This document shows, in pieces, positions 1-12,131 of a stretch of DNA of 64,000 nt. The stretch is taken from the NCBI RefSeq assembly GCF_026130605.1, contig NZ_JANFAU010000005.1, positions 245,590-309,589 on the forward strand. The letters are read 5' to 3'. Below the pieces are notes generated by a model. It made no database searches. It saw only the letters and a list, made by a program, of their open reading frames with translations, and was not told the DNA's origin. A program made the position numbers and the translations under genes. Positions within the stretch are counted from its first letter, which is position 1. Every line of letters starts with the position of its first letter. Origin of the DNA: Sphingomonas lycopersici (GTDB taxonomy: Bacteria; Pseudomonadota; Alphaproteobacteria; Sphingomonadales; Sphingomonadaceae).

Positions 1-881
1 TCGAAGATCTGCGCCACCGGCTTCACATCGTGGATCCGCCCGGCGACCTGCCCGGTGAGCGCGATCCCCGCCTCCAGATCGCCCGCGAAATAGACCCGCT
101 GCGTATCGGCGAACTCGCCGAAGATATTGGGCGAGCCCTCCGCCGCGAGCCGCGCGGTACGCTCGGTACGCAGCGCGCGGAGCGCCGGCCCCGGCCCCTT
201 GCGGTTGAGGAAGACGGTATCGGTCGCGTCCGCCTCGACGATCGCGCGCTTCCAATTGTCGTGGACCGGGCTTTCGGCGGAGGAGAGGATGCGCGTCCCC
301 ATCAGCACGCCCTCGGCGCCGAGCGCGAAGGCCGCCGCCATCGTCCGCCCGTCCATGATCCCGCCTGCGGCGACCACCGGCACGTCGACCGCCTCGACCA
401 CCTGCGGGACGAGCACCATCGTCGACACGTCCTTGGGATTCTTGAACCCGCCGCCCTCGCCGCCCTCGACGATCAGCCCGTCGACCCCCGCTTCGACCGC
501 GCGCAACGCCCCGGCGAGATTGGGGACGACGTGGAATACCGTCAGCCCCGCATCCTTGAGCATCGCGGTGTATTTCATCGGATCGCCGGCCGAGGTGGTG
601 ACGAACTTCACCCCCTGATCGATCACGAAGCGGATGATCTCTGGATCGCGGACGAAGGCCTGCGCGACATTCACCCCGAACGGCTTGTCGGTGAGCGTGC
701 GCATCTTGATGATCTCGCCGCGCACCGCGTCGAGCTCACCCGAAGAGGTCTCGATGATCCCCATCCCGCCGGCATTGGATACCGCGGAAGACAATTGCGC
801 GCGCGCGATCCAGCCCATCGCGGCCTGGATGATCGGCTTTTCGATCCCCAGCAGCTCGGTGATGCGCGTCCTGATCGCCAT
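1..881 (-). CDS. nitronate monooxygenase-like FMN enzyme, 3' end outside window
   Basis: The minus-strand frame opens at ATG 879-881 behind a GAGGAG ribosome binding site and stays open to the window edge, giving about 293 residues without a stop. The protein begins MAIRTRITELLGIEKPIIQ and continues with GWIARAQLSSAVSNAGGMG, then FHVVPNLAGALRAVEAGVDG, VEGGEGGG and a phosphate-binding stretch AAGGIMDGRTMAAAFALGAE. This is the TIM-barrel of the nitronate monooxygenase / 2-nitropropane dioxygenase family, flavoenzymes that oxidise alkyl nitronates; many members of this subgroup have no proven substrate. It starts 93 bases after the gcvPB stop on the same strand and could be read through from the glycine cleavage operon, but the AT-richer gap may hold its own promoter. 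The C-terminus is missing. Confidence 0.85.
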   Translation of the reverse strand, partial: MAIRTRITELLGIEKPIIQAAMGWIARAQLSSAVSNAGGMGIIETSSGELDAVRGEIIKMRTLTDKPFGVNVAQAFVRDPEIIRFVIDQGVKFVTTSAGDPMKYTAMLKDAGLTVFHVVPNLAGALRAVEAGVDGLIVEGGEGGGFKNPKDVSTMVLVPQVVEAVDVPVVAAGGIMDGRTMAAAFALGAEGVLMGTRILSSAESPVHDNWKRAIVEADATDTVFLNRKGPGPALRALRTERTARLAAEGSPNIFGEFADTQRVYFAGDLEAGIALTGQVAGRIHDVKPVAQIF

Positions 882-974
882 TGCCCGCTCCTCTTTCGTT
901 TTTCGAAAGACGGGTTGGCATGAACACGGTGCCGACGCCAGCCCCAAACGGGCCGGCGCCGAAATCCGGGTATG

Positions 975-2549
975 TTACTCCGCCGCTTCGGCGGTGGTTT
1001 CCGGTGCCTTCCACACCAGCACCGGCTTGCGCGCGGCGAGGGTTTCGTCGAGCCGGCTGCGCGGCGCGAAATGCGGCGCGGTGCGCAACGTCTCGTCGCC
1101 GGCAAGCGCGCGTTCGGCCACCGAGCGCAGCGCGCCGATGAACTGATCGAGCGTCGCCTTGCTCTCGGTCTCGGTCGGCTCGACCAGCATCGCACCGTGG
1201 ACGACGAGTGGGAAATACATCGTCATCGGGTGGAAACCCTCGTCGATCAGCGCCTTGGCGACGTCGATCGTCGAGAAGCCTTCGGCGAAGCCCTTATCCG
1301 AGAAGATCGCCTCGTGCATGCACGGCCCCGAGGCGGCGAACGGCGCGTCGAGCACGTCGCTCAGGCTGCGCAGCACGTAATTGGCGTTGAGCACCGCATC
1401 CTCGGCGACTTGGCGCAGGCCGTCCGCGCCGTGGCTGAGGATATAGGTCAGCGCGCGGGTGAACATCCCCATCTGGCCGTGGAAGGCGGTCATCCGGCCG
1501 AAGCTGTCGGCGTGGTGATCCTGCGCGGTTTCTTCCTCGACCAGCGCGAAATGATCGCCGCGCTTCTCGACGAACGGCAGCGGGGCGAACGGGGTGAGGC
1601 GCTCGGAGAACACCACCGGCCCCGACCCCGGCCCGCCGCCGCCATGCGGGGTCGAGAAGGTCTTGTGCAGGTTGATGTGCATCGCATCGACGCCGAGATC
1701 GCCCGGCCGCACCCGGCCGACGATCGCGTTGAAGTTCGCGCCGTCGCAATAGACATAGCCGCCGGCGGCATGAACCGCCTCCGAGATCGTCCTGAGATCG
1801 CGCTCGAACAGCCCGCAGGTATTGGGGTTGGTGATCATCACCCCGGCGATATCCGGCCCGAGCCGCGCCTTGAGCGCCGCGGTATCGACGCGGCCATCGG
1901 CGGTGGCGGGGATATCCTCCACCGCAAAGCCTGCGAAGGCGGCGGTGGCGGGGTTGGTGCCGTGAGCGCTTTCGGGGACGAGGATCACCTTGCGATGCCC
2001 CTCGCCGCGCTTCTCCAGCGCCGCCTTGATCGCAAGGATGCCGCACAATTCGCCATGCGCCCCGGCCTTGGGGCTCATCGCCACCGAATGCATGCCGGTC
2101 AGCGTCACCAGCCAGTGCGCGAGTTGCTGGATCACCTCGAGCGCGCCTTGCACCGTATCGATCGGCTGGAGCGGGTGGAGATCGGCGAAACCGGGCAGCC
2201 GCGCCATTTTCTCGTTGAGCCGCGGATTATGCTTCATCGTGCACGAGCCGAGCGGGAACAGCCCGAGGTCGATCGCATAATTCTGCCGGCTGAGGCGGGT
2301 ATAATGCCGCACCGTCTCGGGTTCGCTGAGCCCCGGCAGGTCGATCGCCGCGGTGCGCGCTAGCCCGCCGAGCCGGCTGGTCGCGGTGACCGGCGGGGCC
2401 ACTTCGACCCCGGTGGTGTGATTGTCGCCGATCTCGAAGATCAGCGGCTCTTCCAGCATCAATGCCTTGTTGCCGGTGAAGGTGGGGGCCGCGTTGCCGC
2501 CCTGCTGCGGGGCGGTCGGGCGCCAGCCGCTCTGGTTGATCGCGCTCAT
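975..2549 (-). CDS. gcvPB: glycine dehydrogenase (decarboxylating) subunit 2
   Basis: This is the PLP-binding half of the two-subunit P-protein, 524 residues, within the usual 480-530. With subunit 1 it decarboxylates glycine and passes the aminomethyl group to the lipoyl arm of GcvH. The PLP lysine lies near residue 296 in [17 protein letters not shown]. Other family stretches are [13 protein letters not shown] near residue 100 and [15 protein letters not shown] sequence upstream of it. The N-terminal 30 residues are extended and low in conservation. Its ATG overlaps the gcvPA stop by four bases (ATGA), which implies translational coupling. It is the last gcv gene of the riboswitch-controlled operon. 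Confidence 0.96.
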   Translation of the reverse strand: MSAINQSGWRPTAPQQGGNAAPTFTGNKALMLEEPLIFEIGDNHTTGVEVAPPVTATSRLGGLARTAAIDLPGLSEPETVRHYTRLSRQNYAIDLGLFPLGSCTMKHNPRLNEKMARLPGFADLHPLQPIDTVQGALEVIQQLAHWLVTLTGMHSVAMSPKAGAHGELCGILAIKAALEKRGEGHRKVILVPESAHGTNPATAAFAGFAVEDIPATADGRVDTAALKARLGPDIAGVMITNPNTCGLFERDLRTISEAVHAAGGYVYCDGANFNAIVGRVRPGDLGVDAMHINLHKTFSTPHGGGGPGSGPVVFSERLTPFAPLPFVEKRGDHFALVEEETAQDHHADSFGRMTAFHGQMGMFTRALTYILSHGADGLRQVAEDAVLNANYVLRSLSDVLDAPFAASGPCMHEAIFSDKGFAEGFSTIDVAKALIDEGFHPMTMYFPLVVHGAMLVEPTETESKATLDQFIGALRSVAERALAGDETLRTAPHFAPRSRLDETLAARKPVLVWKAPETTAEAAE

Positions 2550-3904
2550 GCCAGCACCTCCTCAAGCGCCTGGGCCAGTGTTTCGACATCCTCCGCGGTG
2601 GTCGTCTCGGTCACTGCGATGACGAGCCCGTTGGCGAGGCCGGCCTCGTCGGGATAGAGCCGCCCGAGCGACACCCCGGCGAGGATCCCCTTGTCCGCCA
2701 GCGCGCGGACGATCGGGCGCGCCTCACGCCCGAGATCGAGCGTGAATTCGTTGAAGAAGGTCTCGTTGACCAGCCGCACCCCCGGCACCTTGGCCAGCCG
2801 CTCCGCCGCGGCGACCGCGCCGGCGTGATTGGCCGCCGCCAGCGCGCGCAGCCCCGCCTCGCCGAGCAGGGTCATGTGGATCGAGAAAGCCAGCGCGCAC
2901 AGGCCGGAATTGGTACAGATGTTCGAGGTCGCCTTCTCGCGGCGGATATGCTGCTCGCGGGTCGAAAGCGTCAGCACGAAGCCGCGCCGCCCGTCGGCAT
3001 CGACCGTCTCGCCGGTGAGCCGGCCCGGCATCTGGCGGACATATTTGTCCTTGCAGCCGAACAGCCCGACATAAGGCCCGCCGAACTGGAGCCCGACGCC
3101 GATCGACTGGCCCTCGCCGACGACGATATCGGCATCCATCTCGCCCGGCGACTTGATCGCGCCGAGCGCGACCGGCTCGGTCACCACCGCGATCAGCAGC
3201 GCCTTTTGCGCGTGGCACGCATCGGCCAGCGGGCGCAGATCGGCGATGCGGCCGAGGATATCGGGATATTGCACCACGACGCACGAGGTATCGCCATCGA
3301 TCTTGGCGATCAGCGCCTCGAGATCGGTTTCGGCGGTCAGCGCGGGGACCGCGACGTCGAGCGCATCGCCGGTATATTTCGCCATCGTCCTGGCGACCGA
3401 CACATAATGCGGGTGGAGCCCGCCCGAGAGGATCGCCTTCCCGCGCCGGGTGATGCGCCGCGCCATCCCGATCGCCTCCCAGCAGGCGGTCGAGCCGTCG
3501 TACATGCTGGCATTGGCGACATCAGTGCCGAGCAGACGCGCGACCTGCGTCTGGAACTCGAACAGCATCTGCAGCGTGCCCTGCGCGATTTCCGGCTGAT
3601 AGGGCGTATAGGCGGTAAGGAACTCGCCGCGCTGGATGATGTGATCGACGCTCGCCGGGACGTGGTGGCGATAGGCGCCGCAGCCGAGAAAGAACGGGCC
3701 GTCGCCGGCCGACATGTTCTTGCGCGCCAGGGCGGTCATATGGCGTTCGACCGCCAGTTCGCTGGCGTGGCCGGGCAGGCCGGCGATCGGCCCGTCGAGG
3801 CGGATCGCCTCGGGCACGTCGACGAACAGATCGTCGATCGACGAGGCGCCGATCGCCGCGAGCATCGCCGCGCGATCGGGCTGGGTGAGCGGGAGATATC
3901 GCAT
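2546..3904 (-). CDS. gcvPA: glycine dehydrogenase (decarboxylating) subunit 1
   Basis: This is the N-terminal-type half of the split P-protein, 452 residues as in other alphaproteobacteria. It starts [19 protein letters not shown] and contains [32 protein letters not shown] and the [12 protein letters not shown] segment typical of the family. It lacks the catalytic PLP lysine, which is supplied by GcvPB; the two subunits form a dimer of heterodimers. It is preceded by a 155-base gap holding a dispersed inverted repeat (3968-4052), so it is less tightly packed than the rest of the operon. No separate promoter was recognised in that gap. Confidence 0.96.
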   Translation of the reverse strand: MRYLPLTQPDRAAMLAAIGASSIDDLFVDVPEAIRLDGPIAGLPGHASELAVERHMTALARKNMSAGDGPFFLGCGAYRHHVPASVDHIIQRGEFLTAYTPYQPEIAQGTLQMLFEFQTQVARLLGTDVANASMYDGSTACWEAIGMARRITRRGKAILSGGLHPHYVSVARTMAKYTGDALDVAVPALTAETDLEALIAKIDGDTSCVVVQYPDILGRIADLRPLADACHAQKALLIAVVTEPVALGAIKSPGEMDADIVVGEGQSIGVGLQFGGPYVGLFGCKDKYVRQMPGRLTGETVDADGRRGFVLTLSTREQHIRREKATSNICTNSGLCALAFSIHMTLLGEAGLRALAAANHAGAVAAAERLAKVPGVRLVNETFFNEFTLDLGREARPIVRALADKGILAGVSLGRLYPDEAGLANGLVIAVTETTTAEDVETLAQALEEVLA

Positions 3905-3967
3905 CAGTCGGGCTTTCTCATCGTGGGGCGCGAGCCGGGCATAGTCGGCGGGCGTTTGCCCTTACTT

Positions 3968-4052
3968 CGTCATGCCGGGCTCGACCTGGCATCCAGCGTT
4001 CCGTGCGACGACGCTTGCGGCTCTGGATGCCGGATCAAGTCCGGCAGGACGG
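3968..4052. repeat. dispersed inverted repeat in gcvH-gcvPA gap
   Basis: The segment begins CGTCATGCCGGGCTCGAC and ends with GGATGCCGGATCAAGTCCGG, so its two ends can pair as an imperfect long hairpin around a central GCGACGACGC-like core. The left arm matches the perfect hairpin at 45264-45292, which shows that it belongs to a repeat family present more than once here. It may act as an intra-operon mRNA stabiliser, but that is inference. Confidence 0.75.
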
Positions 4053-4059
4053 CAACGGT

Positions 4060-4431
4060 TCAGAGCTTGGCGACGAACGCCTCGTAAGCGCTCTCGTCCA
4101 TCAGCGCTTCGAGCTCGGACGGGTCGGACAGGGTGATCTTGTAGAACCAGCCCTCGCCCTCGGGGTCGGAATTGACCAGCGCGGGATCGTCGGCAAGCGC
4201 GGGATTGCCCTCGATCACCGTGCCCGACACCGGCGAATAGACGTCGCTCGCCGCCTTGACGCTCTCGACCACCGCGGCGTCGTCGCCCTTGGTCAGCTTC
4301 TTGCCGTCCTCAGGCACTTCGACGAACACGATGTCGCCGAGCTGGCCCTGCGCATAATCGGAGATGCCGACGGTGCCGGTCTCGCCGTCGACGTCGATCC
4401 ATTCGTGATCTTGGGTGAAATAACGGCTCAT
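4060..4431 (-). CDS. gcvH: glycine cleavage system H protein
   Basis: GcvH is the lipoylated carrier that shuttles the aminomethyl intermediate between the P, T and L proteins. The 123-residue product matches the family length. The lipoyl-lysine is near residue 59 in [19 protein letters not shown], and the N-terminus [20 protein letters not shown] is characteristic. The GcvT stop is one base upstream of the GcvH region, so the two are tightly linked. The dihydrolipoamide dehydrogenase (L protein) is not in the window, as expected because it is usually encoded with the 2-oxoacid dehydrogenases. Confidence 0.97.
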   Translation of the reverse strand: MSRYFTQDHEWIDVDGETGTVGISDYAQGQLGDIVFVEVPEDGKKLTKGDDAAVVESVKAASDVYSPVSGTVIEGNPALADDPALVNSDPEGEGWFYKITLSDPSELEALMDESAYEAFVAKL

Positions 4432-4432
4432 C

Positions 4433-5587
4433 TCACTTCACTCCTCGGAAGTAACGGTGGGGAACGAAAGGCAGCGCAGCGACGGTGGCGTCATGCGGCT
4501 TGCCGCGCTGCTGAAGCTGGACACGCGTGCCGGGCACCGCGAGCGCGGCGGGGACATAGGCCATCGCGATCGGCGCACCGACCGTCGGCGCGAACCCGCC
4601 CGAGGTGACGTGGCCGATCTCCTTGCCCGCAGCGTCGACGACGATCGCGCCCTCGCGCACCGGCTGACGGCCCTCGACGAGCAGCCCGACACGCTTGGTC
4701 GCGGCGCCTTCCTCACGCTCCTTGAGGATGCGCGCGGCGCCCGGGAAGTCCGCCGTCTCGCGACGGCGCTTGAACAGGGCGAAGCCGAGATCGGCCATCA
4801 CCGGCGTCGTTTCGGGCGACAGATCGTGGCCGTAGAGCGGCAGCCCCGCCTCGAGCCGCAGCGAATCGCGCGCACCGAGCCCGATCGGCTTGACCTCGGG
4901 CTGGGCGACGAGCACGTCGGCCAGCGCCTCGGCCGCCTCGGCGGGGACCGAAATCTCGAACCCGTCCTCGCCGGTATAGCCCGAGCGGCTGATCCACAGC
5001 TTATGGCCCTGCCACTCGAACGCCGCCGCCTGCATGAACACCAGATCGGCGACACCGGGAATCAGCCGCGCCAGCGCGTCGACCGCCTTCGGCCCCTGCA
5101 GCGCGAGCAGCGCGTGATCTTCCATCAGGTTGAGCGTGATATCGTCGGGCAGTTGCTCGATCATATGCCCGATATCGTCATATTTGGTCGCGCCGTTGAC
5201 GACCATATAGACGCGATCCTCGGCCTGCCGCGTCAGCATCAGATCGTCGAGAATCCCGCCCTCGGCATCGAGCAGCAGCGAATAACGCGCGCGGTTGAAC
5301 GCGAGCCCGGCGATATCGGCGGGCATCAGCGCCTCGAGCGCCGGCACCACGCCCGCGCCGGTGAAGGTGAGCTGGCCCATATGGCTGACGTCAAACAGCC
5401 CGGCCGCCTCGCGCGTCCACAGATGCTCGGCCATGATGCCTTCATATTGGACGGGCATGTGATAGCCGGCGAATTCGACCATTCGCCCGCCCTTCGCGCG
5501 ATGCCAGGCATCGAGCGGCAGCGGCAGGATCGCCGGTTCTTCGTAACCGTCGTCGCTATGGGCTTGGCTGTCGATCGTTTCGCTCAT
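4433..5587 (-). CDS. gcvT: glycine cleavage system T protein (aminomethyltransferase)
   Basis: GcvT transfers the aminomethyl carbon from lipoyl-GcvH to tetrahydrofolate, giving 5,10-methylene-THF and ammonia. The 384-residue protein has the family segments [20 protein letters not shown] (about residues 36-55), LFDVSHMGQ and [12 protein letters not shown], and the C-terminal barrel starting [12 protein letters not shown] short acidic N-terminal extension of roughly 25 residues precedes the conserved core. A GGAAG ribosome binding site lies upstream of the ATG. It is the first gene of the operon and lies directly downstream of the glycine riboswitch. Confidence 0.97.
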   Translation of the reverse strand: MSETIDSQAHSDDGYEEPAILPLPLDAWHRAKGGRMVEFAGYHMPVQYEGIMAEHLWTREAAGLFDVSHMGQLTFTGAGVVPALEALMPADIAGLAFNRARYSLLLDAEGGILDDLMLTRQAEDRVYMVVNGATKYDDIGHMIEQLPDDITLNLMEDHALLALQGPKAVDALARLIPGVADLVFMQAAAFEWQGHKLWISRSGYTGEDGFEISVPAEAAEALADVLVAQPEVKPIGLGARDSLRLEAGLPLYGHDLSPETTPVMADLGFALFKRRRETADFPGAARILKEREEGAATKRVGLLVEGRQPVREGAIVVDAAGKEIGHVTSGGFAPTVGAPIAMAYVPAALAVPGTRVQLQQRGKPHDATVAALPFVPHRYFRGVK

Positions 5588-5644
5588 CAGATATCTTCCG
5601 GCAGAAAGGGCGTGACGACACCGCGGGAACCCGCGCGGCCGATC

Positions 5645-5870
5645 CGTTCACCCCCTCTGTCACGGAACCTGAGAGCTTCCTCCGCGCCGTTCGACGGCGG
5701 CGGGTTACCCCTTCGGTGAGGCGCAGCTCAAAGCCGCGCCTGCTTTCCAGAGTATCGTTCGGCGCCATGCGGTCCTGCGTGCCTGAGAGATTCCGGGGTG
5801 GTTGCTCCTTCGGCGGCCGCCCGACTGCCCTGAAAGGGCAACGTCGACGGCTCTCTCCCGCGCGTGCCTG
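5645..5870 (-). promoter_or_regulatory. tandem glycine riboswitch upstream of gcvT
   Basis: Read on the minus strand, two similar aptamers follow each other. The first has GGGAGAGAGCCG, then GCCGAAGGAGCAACC and ATCTCTCAGGCACGCAGG. The second has CACCGAAGGGGTAACC, AAGCTCTCAGGTTCCGTGAC and AGAGGGGG. These are the conserved core strings of the glycine riboswitch. The paired arrangement directly before gcvT is the classic cooperative architecture. About 55 bases separate the second aptamer from the gcvT start and would form the expression platform. Known members turn the gcv operon on when glycine is plentiful; the same sense is inferred here. Confidence 0.93.
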
Positions 5871-6126
5871 AACCGGTTGCCCGGATCACGATGTGCGAGC
5901 CTCTGGCCGTGCCATGTTCCTGAGTCAATCATCAATTCTAATGCCCCCCATTATCGGGGCAACGGGCGGTTTTCGCGCCGCCGGAGCAACGTCGCGTGCG
6001 CCATGCGGTTGCCCGCTTGCGCGCCGCGCGGGTTCGGCCTATATCGCGATCGCTTTCTCTACATCGACAGATGAAGAGGCTGCGGGGCTCGCCCTGCGGC
6101 GGCAACTACGCATGTTTGGAGCATTG

Positions 6127-6663
6127 ATGGCGGACAATCCCGCGCTGACCCGATTGATCGCACCCGAGGCGGAAGCGCTCGGCTTCGCGCTCGTGCGCGT
6201 GCGGCTGTTCGGCAAGGGCGACGAGCGGACGCTGCAGGTGATGGCCGAGCGCCCCGATACGCGGCAGCTGACGATCGACGATTGCGCCGAACTGTCGCGC
6301 CGGCTGTCCGACATGCTCGATCGCGAGGACCCGATCGAGGAGGCATACCGGCTGGAGGTCTCCTCCCCCGGGATCGATCGCCCGCTGACGCGGCTGCAGG
6401 ACTTCGCCGACTGGGCCGGGCATGAGGCGCGGATCGTGCTCGACGCGCCGATCGACGGGCAGAAGCAGTTCAAGGGCGAACTCGCCGGGATCGAGGGCGA
6501 GACGATCGCGATCGTCCTCCAGAAAAGCGGCACGGTCGCGCATGTCCCGTTCGGCGGGGTGGTCGACGCCAAGCTGGTGCTGACCGACAAGCTCATCAAG
6601 GCAACCGTCCCGCTCTCCTTCGAGGGCGCGGAGCAAGAAATCGAAGCAGAGGAACACGACTAA
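6127..6663 (+). CDS. rimP: ribosome maturation factor RimP
   Basis: RimP helps assemble the 30S subunit. The product is 178 residues from the ATG at 6127, which has GGAG eight bases upstream; an in-frame ATG at 6112 and a longer open frame exist but have poorer ribosome binding sites. Family strings are LIAPEAEALGFALVRVRLFG, LTIDDCAELSRRLSDMLD and YRLEVSSPGIDRPLT, the last near residue 80. Its stop overlaps the nusA start (TAATG), beginning the translation operon. The C-terminal EAEEHD tail is acidic. Confidence 0.95.
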   Translation: MADNPALTRLIAPEAEALGFALVRVRLFGKGDERTLQVMAERPDTRQLTIDDCAELSRRLSDMLDREDPIEEAYRLEVSSPGIDRPLTRLQDFADWAGHEARIVLDAPIDGQKQFKGELAGIEGETIAIVLQKSGTVAHVPFGGVVDAKLVLTDKLIKATVPLSFEGAEQEIEAEEHD

Positions 6664-8285
6664 TGGCCACCGGCGTGACCGCCAACCGGGCGGAGCTGAT
6701 CGCGATCGCGAATTCCGTCGCCAATGAGAAGATGATCGACCGTGCGATCGTCATCGAGGCGATGGAGGATGCGATCCAGCGCGCTGCGCGCACCCGTTAC
6801 GGCCAGGAGATGGACATCCGCGCCAAGCTCGACCCGAACAACGGCGACCTGCGCCTGTGGCGCGTCGTCGAGGTGGTCGAGCAGGTCGACGATATCTACA
6901 AGCAGGTCGACGTGAAGGGCGCGCAGAAGCTGCAGGCCGGCGCGGTGGTCGGCGACTTCCTCGTCGATCCCCTCCCGCCGATCGAATTCGGCCGCATCCA
7001 GGCGCAGGCCGCCAAGCAGACGATCTTCCAGAAGGTCCGCGATGCCGAGCGCGAGCGCCAGTATGAAGAATTCAAGGACCGCTCGGGCGAGATCATCACC
7101 GGCGTCGTCAAGCGCGTCGAGTTCGGCCATATCGTCGTCGATCTCGGCCGCGCCGAGGGCGTGATCCGCCGCGACCAGCAGATTCCGCGCGAAGTGGTGC
7201 GCGTCAACGATCGCATCCGCAGCCTGATCCTCAAGGTGGTGCGCGAGAATCGCGGGCCGCAGATCTTCCTGTCGCGCGCGCACCCGGACTTCATGAAGAA
7301 GCTGTTCGCGCAGGAAGTCCCCGAAATCTACGACGGGATCATCGAGATCAAGGCCGCCGCGCGCGATCCGGGCAGCCGCGCCAAGATCGGCGTGATCAGC
7401 CACGATTCGAGCATCGACCCGGTCGGCGCCTGCGTCGGCATGAAGGGCAGCCGCGTCCAGGCGGTGGTGCAGGAGATGCAGGGCGAGAAGATCGACATCA
7501 TCCCCTGGTCGCCCGACACCGCGACCTTCGTGGTCAACGCGCTCCAGCCGGCGAACGTCAGCCGCGTGCTGATCGATGAGGAGGAAGATCGCATCGAGGT
7601 GGTGGTGCCCGACGATCAGCTCTCGCTGGCGATCGGCCGCCGCGGCCAGAACGTCCGCCTCGCCTCGCAGCTCACCGCCAAGGCGATCGACATCCTCACC
7701 GAGACCGACGCGAGCGAGAAGCGCCAGCAGGAATTCGTCCGCAATTCGGAGCTGTTCCAGAACGAGCTCGACGTGGACGAGACGCTGGCGCAGCTGCTCG
7801 TCGCCGAGGGCTTCAGCGAGCTCGAAGAAGTCGCTTATGTCGAGCTCGACGAGCTCGCCGGAATCGAGGGCTTCGACGAGGATCTCGCGCAGGAGCTGCA
7901 GAGCCGTGCGCAGGAAGCGCTGGAGCGCCGCGAGGCCGCCGCGCGCGAGGAGCGTCGCGCGCTGGGTGTCGAGGATGCGCTGGCCGAGCTGCCCTATCTG
8001 ACCGAGGCGATGCTCGTCACGCTCGGCAAGGCGGGAATCACCACGCTCGACGATCTCGCCGATCTCGCGACCGACGAACTGATCGAGAAGCGCCGCGCCG
8101 AGCCGCGCCGCCGCAACGAGGATGCCCCGCGCAAGACCGAGAACAAGGGCGGCGTGCTCGCCGAATATGGTCTCAGCGAGGAGCAGGGCAACGAGATCAT
8201 CATGGCCGCGCGCGCGCACTGGTTCACCGACGAGGAAGAAGCCGCGCCCGCAGGCGACGACACCGCGGAGGCGTCCGAGGCCTGA
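6663..8285 (+). CDS. nusA: transcription termination/antitermination factor NusA
   Basis: NusA binds RNA polymerase and RNA and controls pausing, termination and antitermination. The 540-residue protein shows the N-terminal polymerase-binding domain, an S1 domain around GEIITGVVKRVEFGHIVVDL (residues about 138-157), and KH1 with VGACVGMKGSRVQAVV (near 256). KH2 has LAIGRRGQNVRLASQLT (near 322), and C-terminal helical repeats follow. It overlaps rimP by one base and the next gene by one base (TGATG), so translation is coupled along the operon. Confidence 0.97.
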   Translation: MATGVTANRAELIAIANSVANEKMIDRAIVIEAMEDAIQRAARTRYGQEMDIRAKLDPNNGDLRLWRVVEVVEQVDDIYKQVDVKGAQKLQAGAVVGDFLVDPLPPIEFGRIQAQAAKQTIFQKVRDAERERQYEEFKDRSGEIITGVVKRVEFGHIVVDLGRAEGVIRRDQQIPREVVRVNDRIRSLILKVVRENRGPQIFLSRAHPDFMKKLFAQEVPEIYDGIIEIKAAARDPGSRAKIGVISHDSSIDPVGACVGMKGSRVQAVVQEMQGEKIDIIPWSPDTATFVVNALQPANVSRVLIDEEEDRIEVVVPDDQLSLAIGRRGQNVRLASQLTAKAIDILTETDASEKRQQEFVRNSELFQNELDVDETLAQLLVAEGFSELEEVAYVELDELAGIEGFDEDLAQELQSRAQEALERREAAAREERRALGVEDALAELPYLTEAMLVTLGKAGITTLDDLADLATDELIEKRRAEPRRRNEDAPRKTENKGGVLAEYGLSEEQGNEIIMAARAHWFTDEEEAAPAGDDTAEASEA

Positions 8286-8506
8286 TGCCGTTCGTCTCGA
8301 TCCGATTGGCGGGCTCCGCAACCAAGGAGCAGAAAGCGGGGCTGGTGGCCGACGTCACCGCCTCGCTGGTCGCGCGGCTGGGCAAGAACCCGGCGGCGGT
8401 GCAAGTCGTGATCGAAGAAGTTTCGCTGGAGAATTACGGCTCGGCCGGGATTCTCATCGCCGACCGCCAGCCCGAGGGAGGCGCACATGCGGCACCCTCG
8501 CAATGA
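8285..8506 (+). CDS. 4-oxalocrotonate tautomerase-family small protein
   Basis: The 73-residue product begins MPFVSIRLAG, so removal of Met would expose the Pro-1 catalytic base of the tautomerase superfamily. It has the usual EQKAGLVADVT helix start and a VQVVIEEVSLENYG strand-turn. By alignment with Pseudomonas 4-oxalocrotonate tautomerase, the positions of Arg11 and Arg39 appear not to be arginine (Ser/Ala and Gln), so its substrate is probably different. It starts in the nusA stop (TGATG) and its end overlaps the next gene by 20 bases. That places it firmly inside the operon, an unusual position for this family. Its function is unknown. Confidence 0.82.
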   Translation: MPFVSIRLAGSATKEQKAGLVADVTASLVARLGKNPAAVQVVIEEVSLENYGSAGILIADRQPEGGAHAAPSQ

Positions 8507-9215
8507 CACGGTAGCGGCCCCCACCCGCACCTGCATTCTCGGTCGCGAGCAGGCGGCGCGCGGGGCATTGATTCGCCTCGCGCTCGCCCCCGATGGTCAG
8601 GTGCTGCCCGACGTGCGCGCCAAGGCGCCGGGGCGCGGCGCGTGGATCGGGGTGAACCGTGCCGAGCTGATCGCCGCCGCCGGGCCGAAGGGCAAGTTGC
8701 GCGGCGCGCTGGCGCGGGCGTTCAAGACCAACGACTTCACGATTCCCGACGATCTGCCCGATCTGATCGCCGCCGCGCTGGAGCGCAATGCGCTCGACCG
8801 GCTCGGGCTGGAATCGCGCGCGGGGACACTGCTGACCGGCGCGGAGCGGATCGAAGCCGCTGCGCGCGAAGGGAAACTTCACGCGCTTTACCACGCCGCC
8901 GATGCCGGTGCGGATGGGCGCGGGCGACTGGCGCAGGCGTGGCGCGTCGGCACCGATCGCGAAGGAAGTGACCTCAAGGGGTTGGCGTTGCCGCTGAATC
9001 GCCCCATATTGTCGATGGCGCTGGGCCGCGAGAACGTGGTACATATCGGCGTCACCGACCGCATGGCGGCCGCGCGATTGGGCGATGCGCTCGATCGGTG
9101 GCTGCAATTTATCGGCCCTGAACTGACTCCTGCGCCTTGCGAAACGGCCTCGCAAGGCGCATCGCCGCCCGGACAATCCGGGCAACCGGCCGTGACGACG
9201 CGACGAGGAATTTGA
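8487..9215 (+). CDS. DUF448 (YlxR/RnpM-type) RNA-binding protein with L7Ae-like C-terminus
   Basis: The 242-residue protein carries the DUF448 signature RTCILGREQ, then LIRLALAPDG and KAPGRGAWIG, in its first 60 residues. This is the fold of B. subtilis YlxR, described as a modulator of RNase P. The following 90 residues (LIAAALERNALDRLGLESRAG to YHAADAGADG) resemble the ribosomal L7Ae-like domain often fused to it in alphaproteobacteria. The C-terminal 50 residues are Pro/Gln/Ser-rich. It overlaps the tautomerase gene and ends at the base before the infB start. It probably binds RNA; its precise role is not established. Confidence 0.88.
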   Translation: MRHPRNDTVAAPTRTCILGREQAARGALIRLALAPDGQVLPDVRAKAPGRGAWIGVNRAELIAAAGPKGKLRGALARAFKTNDFTIPDDLPDLIAAALERNALDRLGLESRAGTLLTGAERIEAAAREGKLHALYHAADAGADGRGRLAQAWRVGTDREGSDLKGLALPLNRPILSMALGRENVVHIGVTDRMAAARLGDALDRWLQFIGPELTPAPCETASQGASPPGQSGQPAVTTRRGI

Positions 9216-11939
<2,724 letters not shown>

Positions 11940-11942
11940 ATT

Positions 11943-11967
11943 AGATCCGCGTCAAAGGCGCGGATCT
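11943..11967 (+). terminator. hairpin directly after infB, possible weak terminator
   Basis: AGATCCGCG pairs perfectly with CGCGGATCT around a seven-base loop. Only TGTATT follows rather than a run of T, so it would be a weak intrinsic terminator or an RNA processing/stability element. It marks the boundary between infB and the structured small-peptide module. Confidence 0.6.
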
Positions 11968-11979
11968 GTATTCCTGATA

Positions 11980-12017
11980 CCTCCTTTCCTGACCGGTCGA
12001 TCCGGTCAGAAAGGAGG
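11980..12017 (+). promoter_or_regulatory. hairpin that buries the ribosome binding site of the small peptide
   Basis: The left arm (11980-11996) and right arm CCGGTCAGAAAGGAGG (12002-12017) form 16 base pairs with one bulged C and a five-base loop. The right arm contains the full Shine-Dalgarno sequence AAGGAGG of the following small gene. In the folded RNA this site would be unavailable to ribosomes. The arrangement is seen directly. That it silences translation until RNA processing or another event opens it is inference from type I toxin mRNAs. Confidence 0.8.
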
Positions 12018-12022
12018 GAATG

Positions 12023-12124
12023 GTGAATACACAGACAATTGCGACACTGGTCTTGGGTTTCGCGACCTTTTTGGTCGCGTTGCTCGCCTTGGTAGTTGAG
12101 CTGATCAAGCTCGGCCAAGGGTAG
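12023..12124 (+). CDS. 33-residue hydrophobic peptide, holin-like / type I toxin-like
   Basis: The peptide starts at GTG 12023, five bases after AGGAGG; an ATG one codon earlier would leave only two bases of spacing. It has a polar N-terminus (VNTQTIATL), one uninterrupted hydrophobic helix of about 18 residues, and ends VVELIKLGQG before TAG. The VALLALVVELIK core resembles the putative holin-like toxins of Firmicutes, recalled from family knowledge and not searched. Codon choice (TTG, GTA, ACA, ATT) and moderate G+C differ from the flanking genes. The SD lies in a strong hairpin and three hairpins follow. A membrane-active peptide is the best guess; it could also be a leader peptide. Confidence 0.65.
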   Translation: MNTQTIATLVLGFATFLVALLALVVELIKLGQG

Positions 12125-12131
12125 CCAGTAA

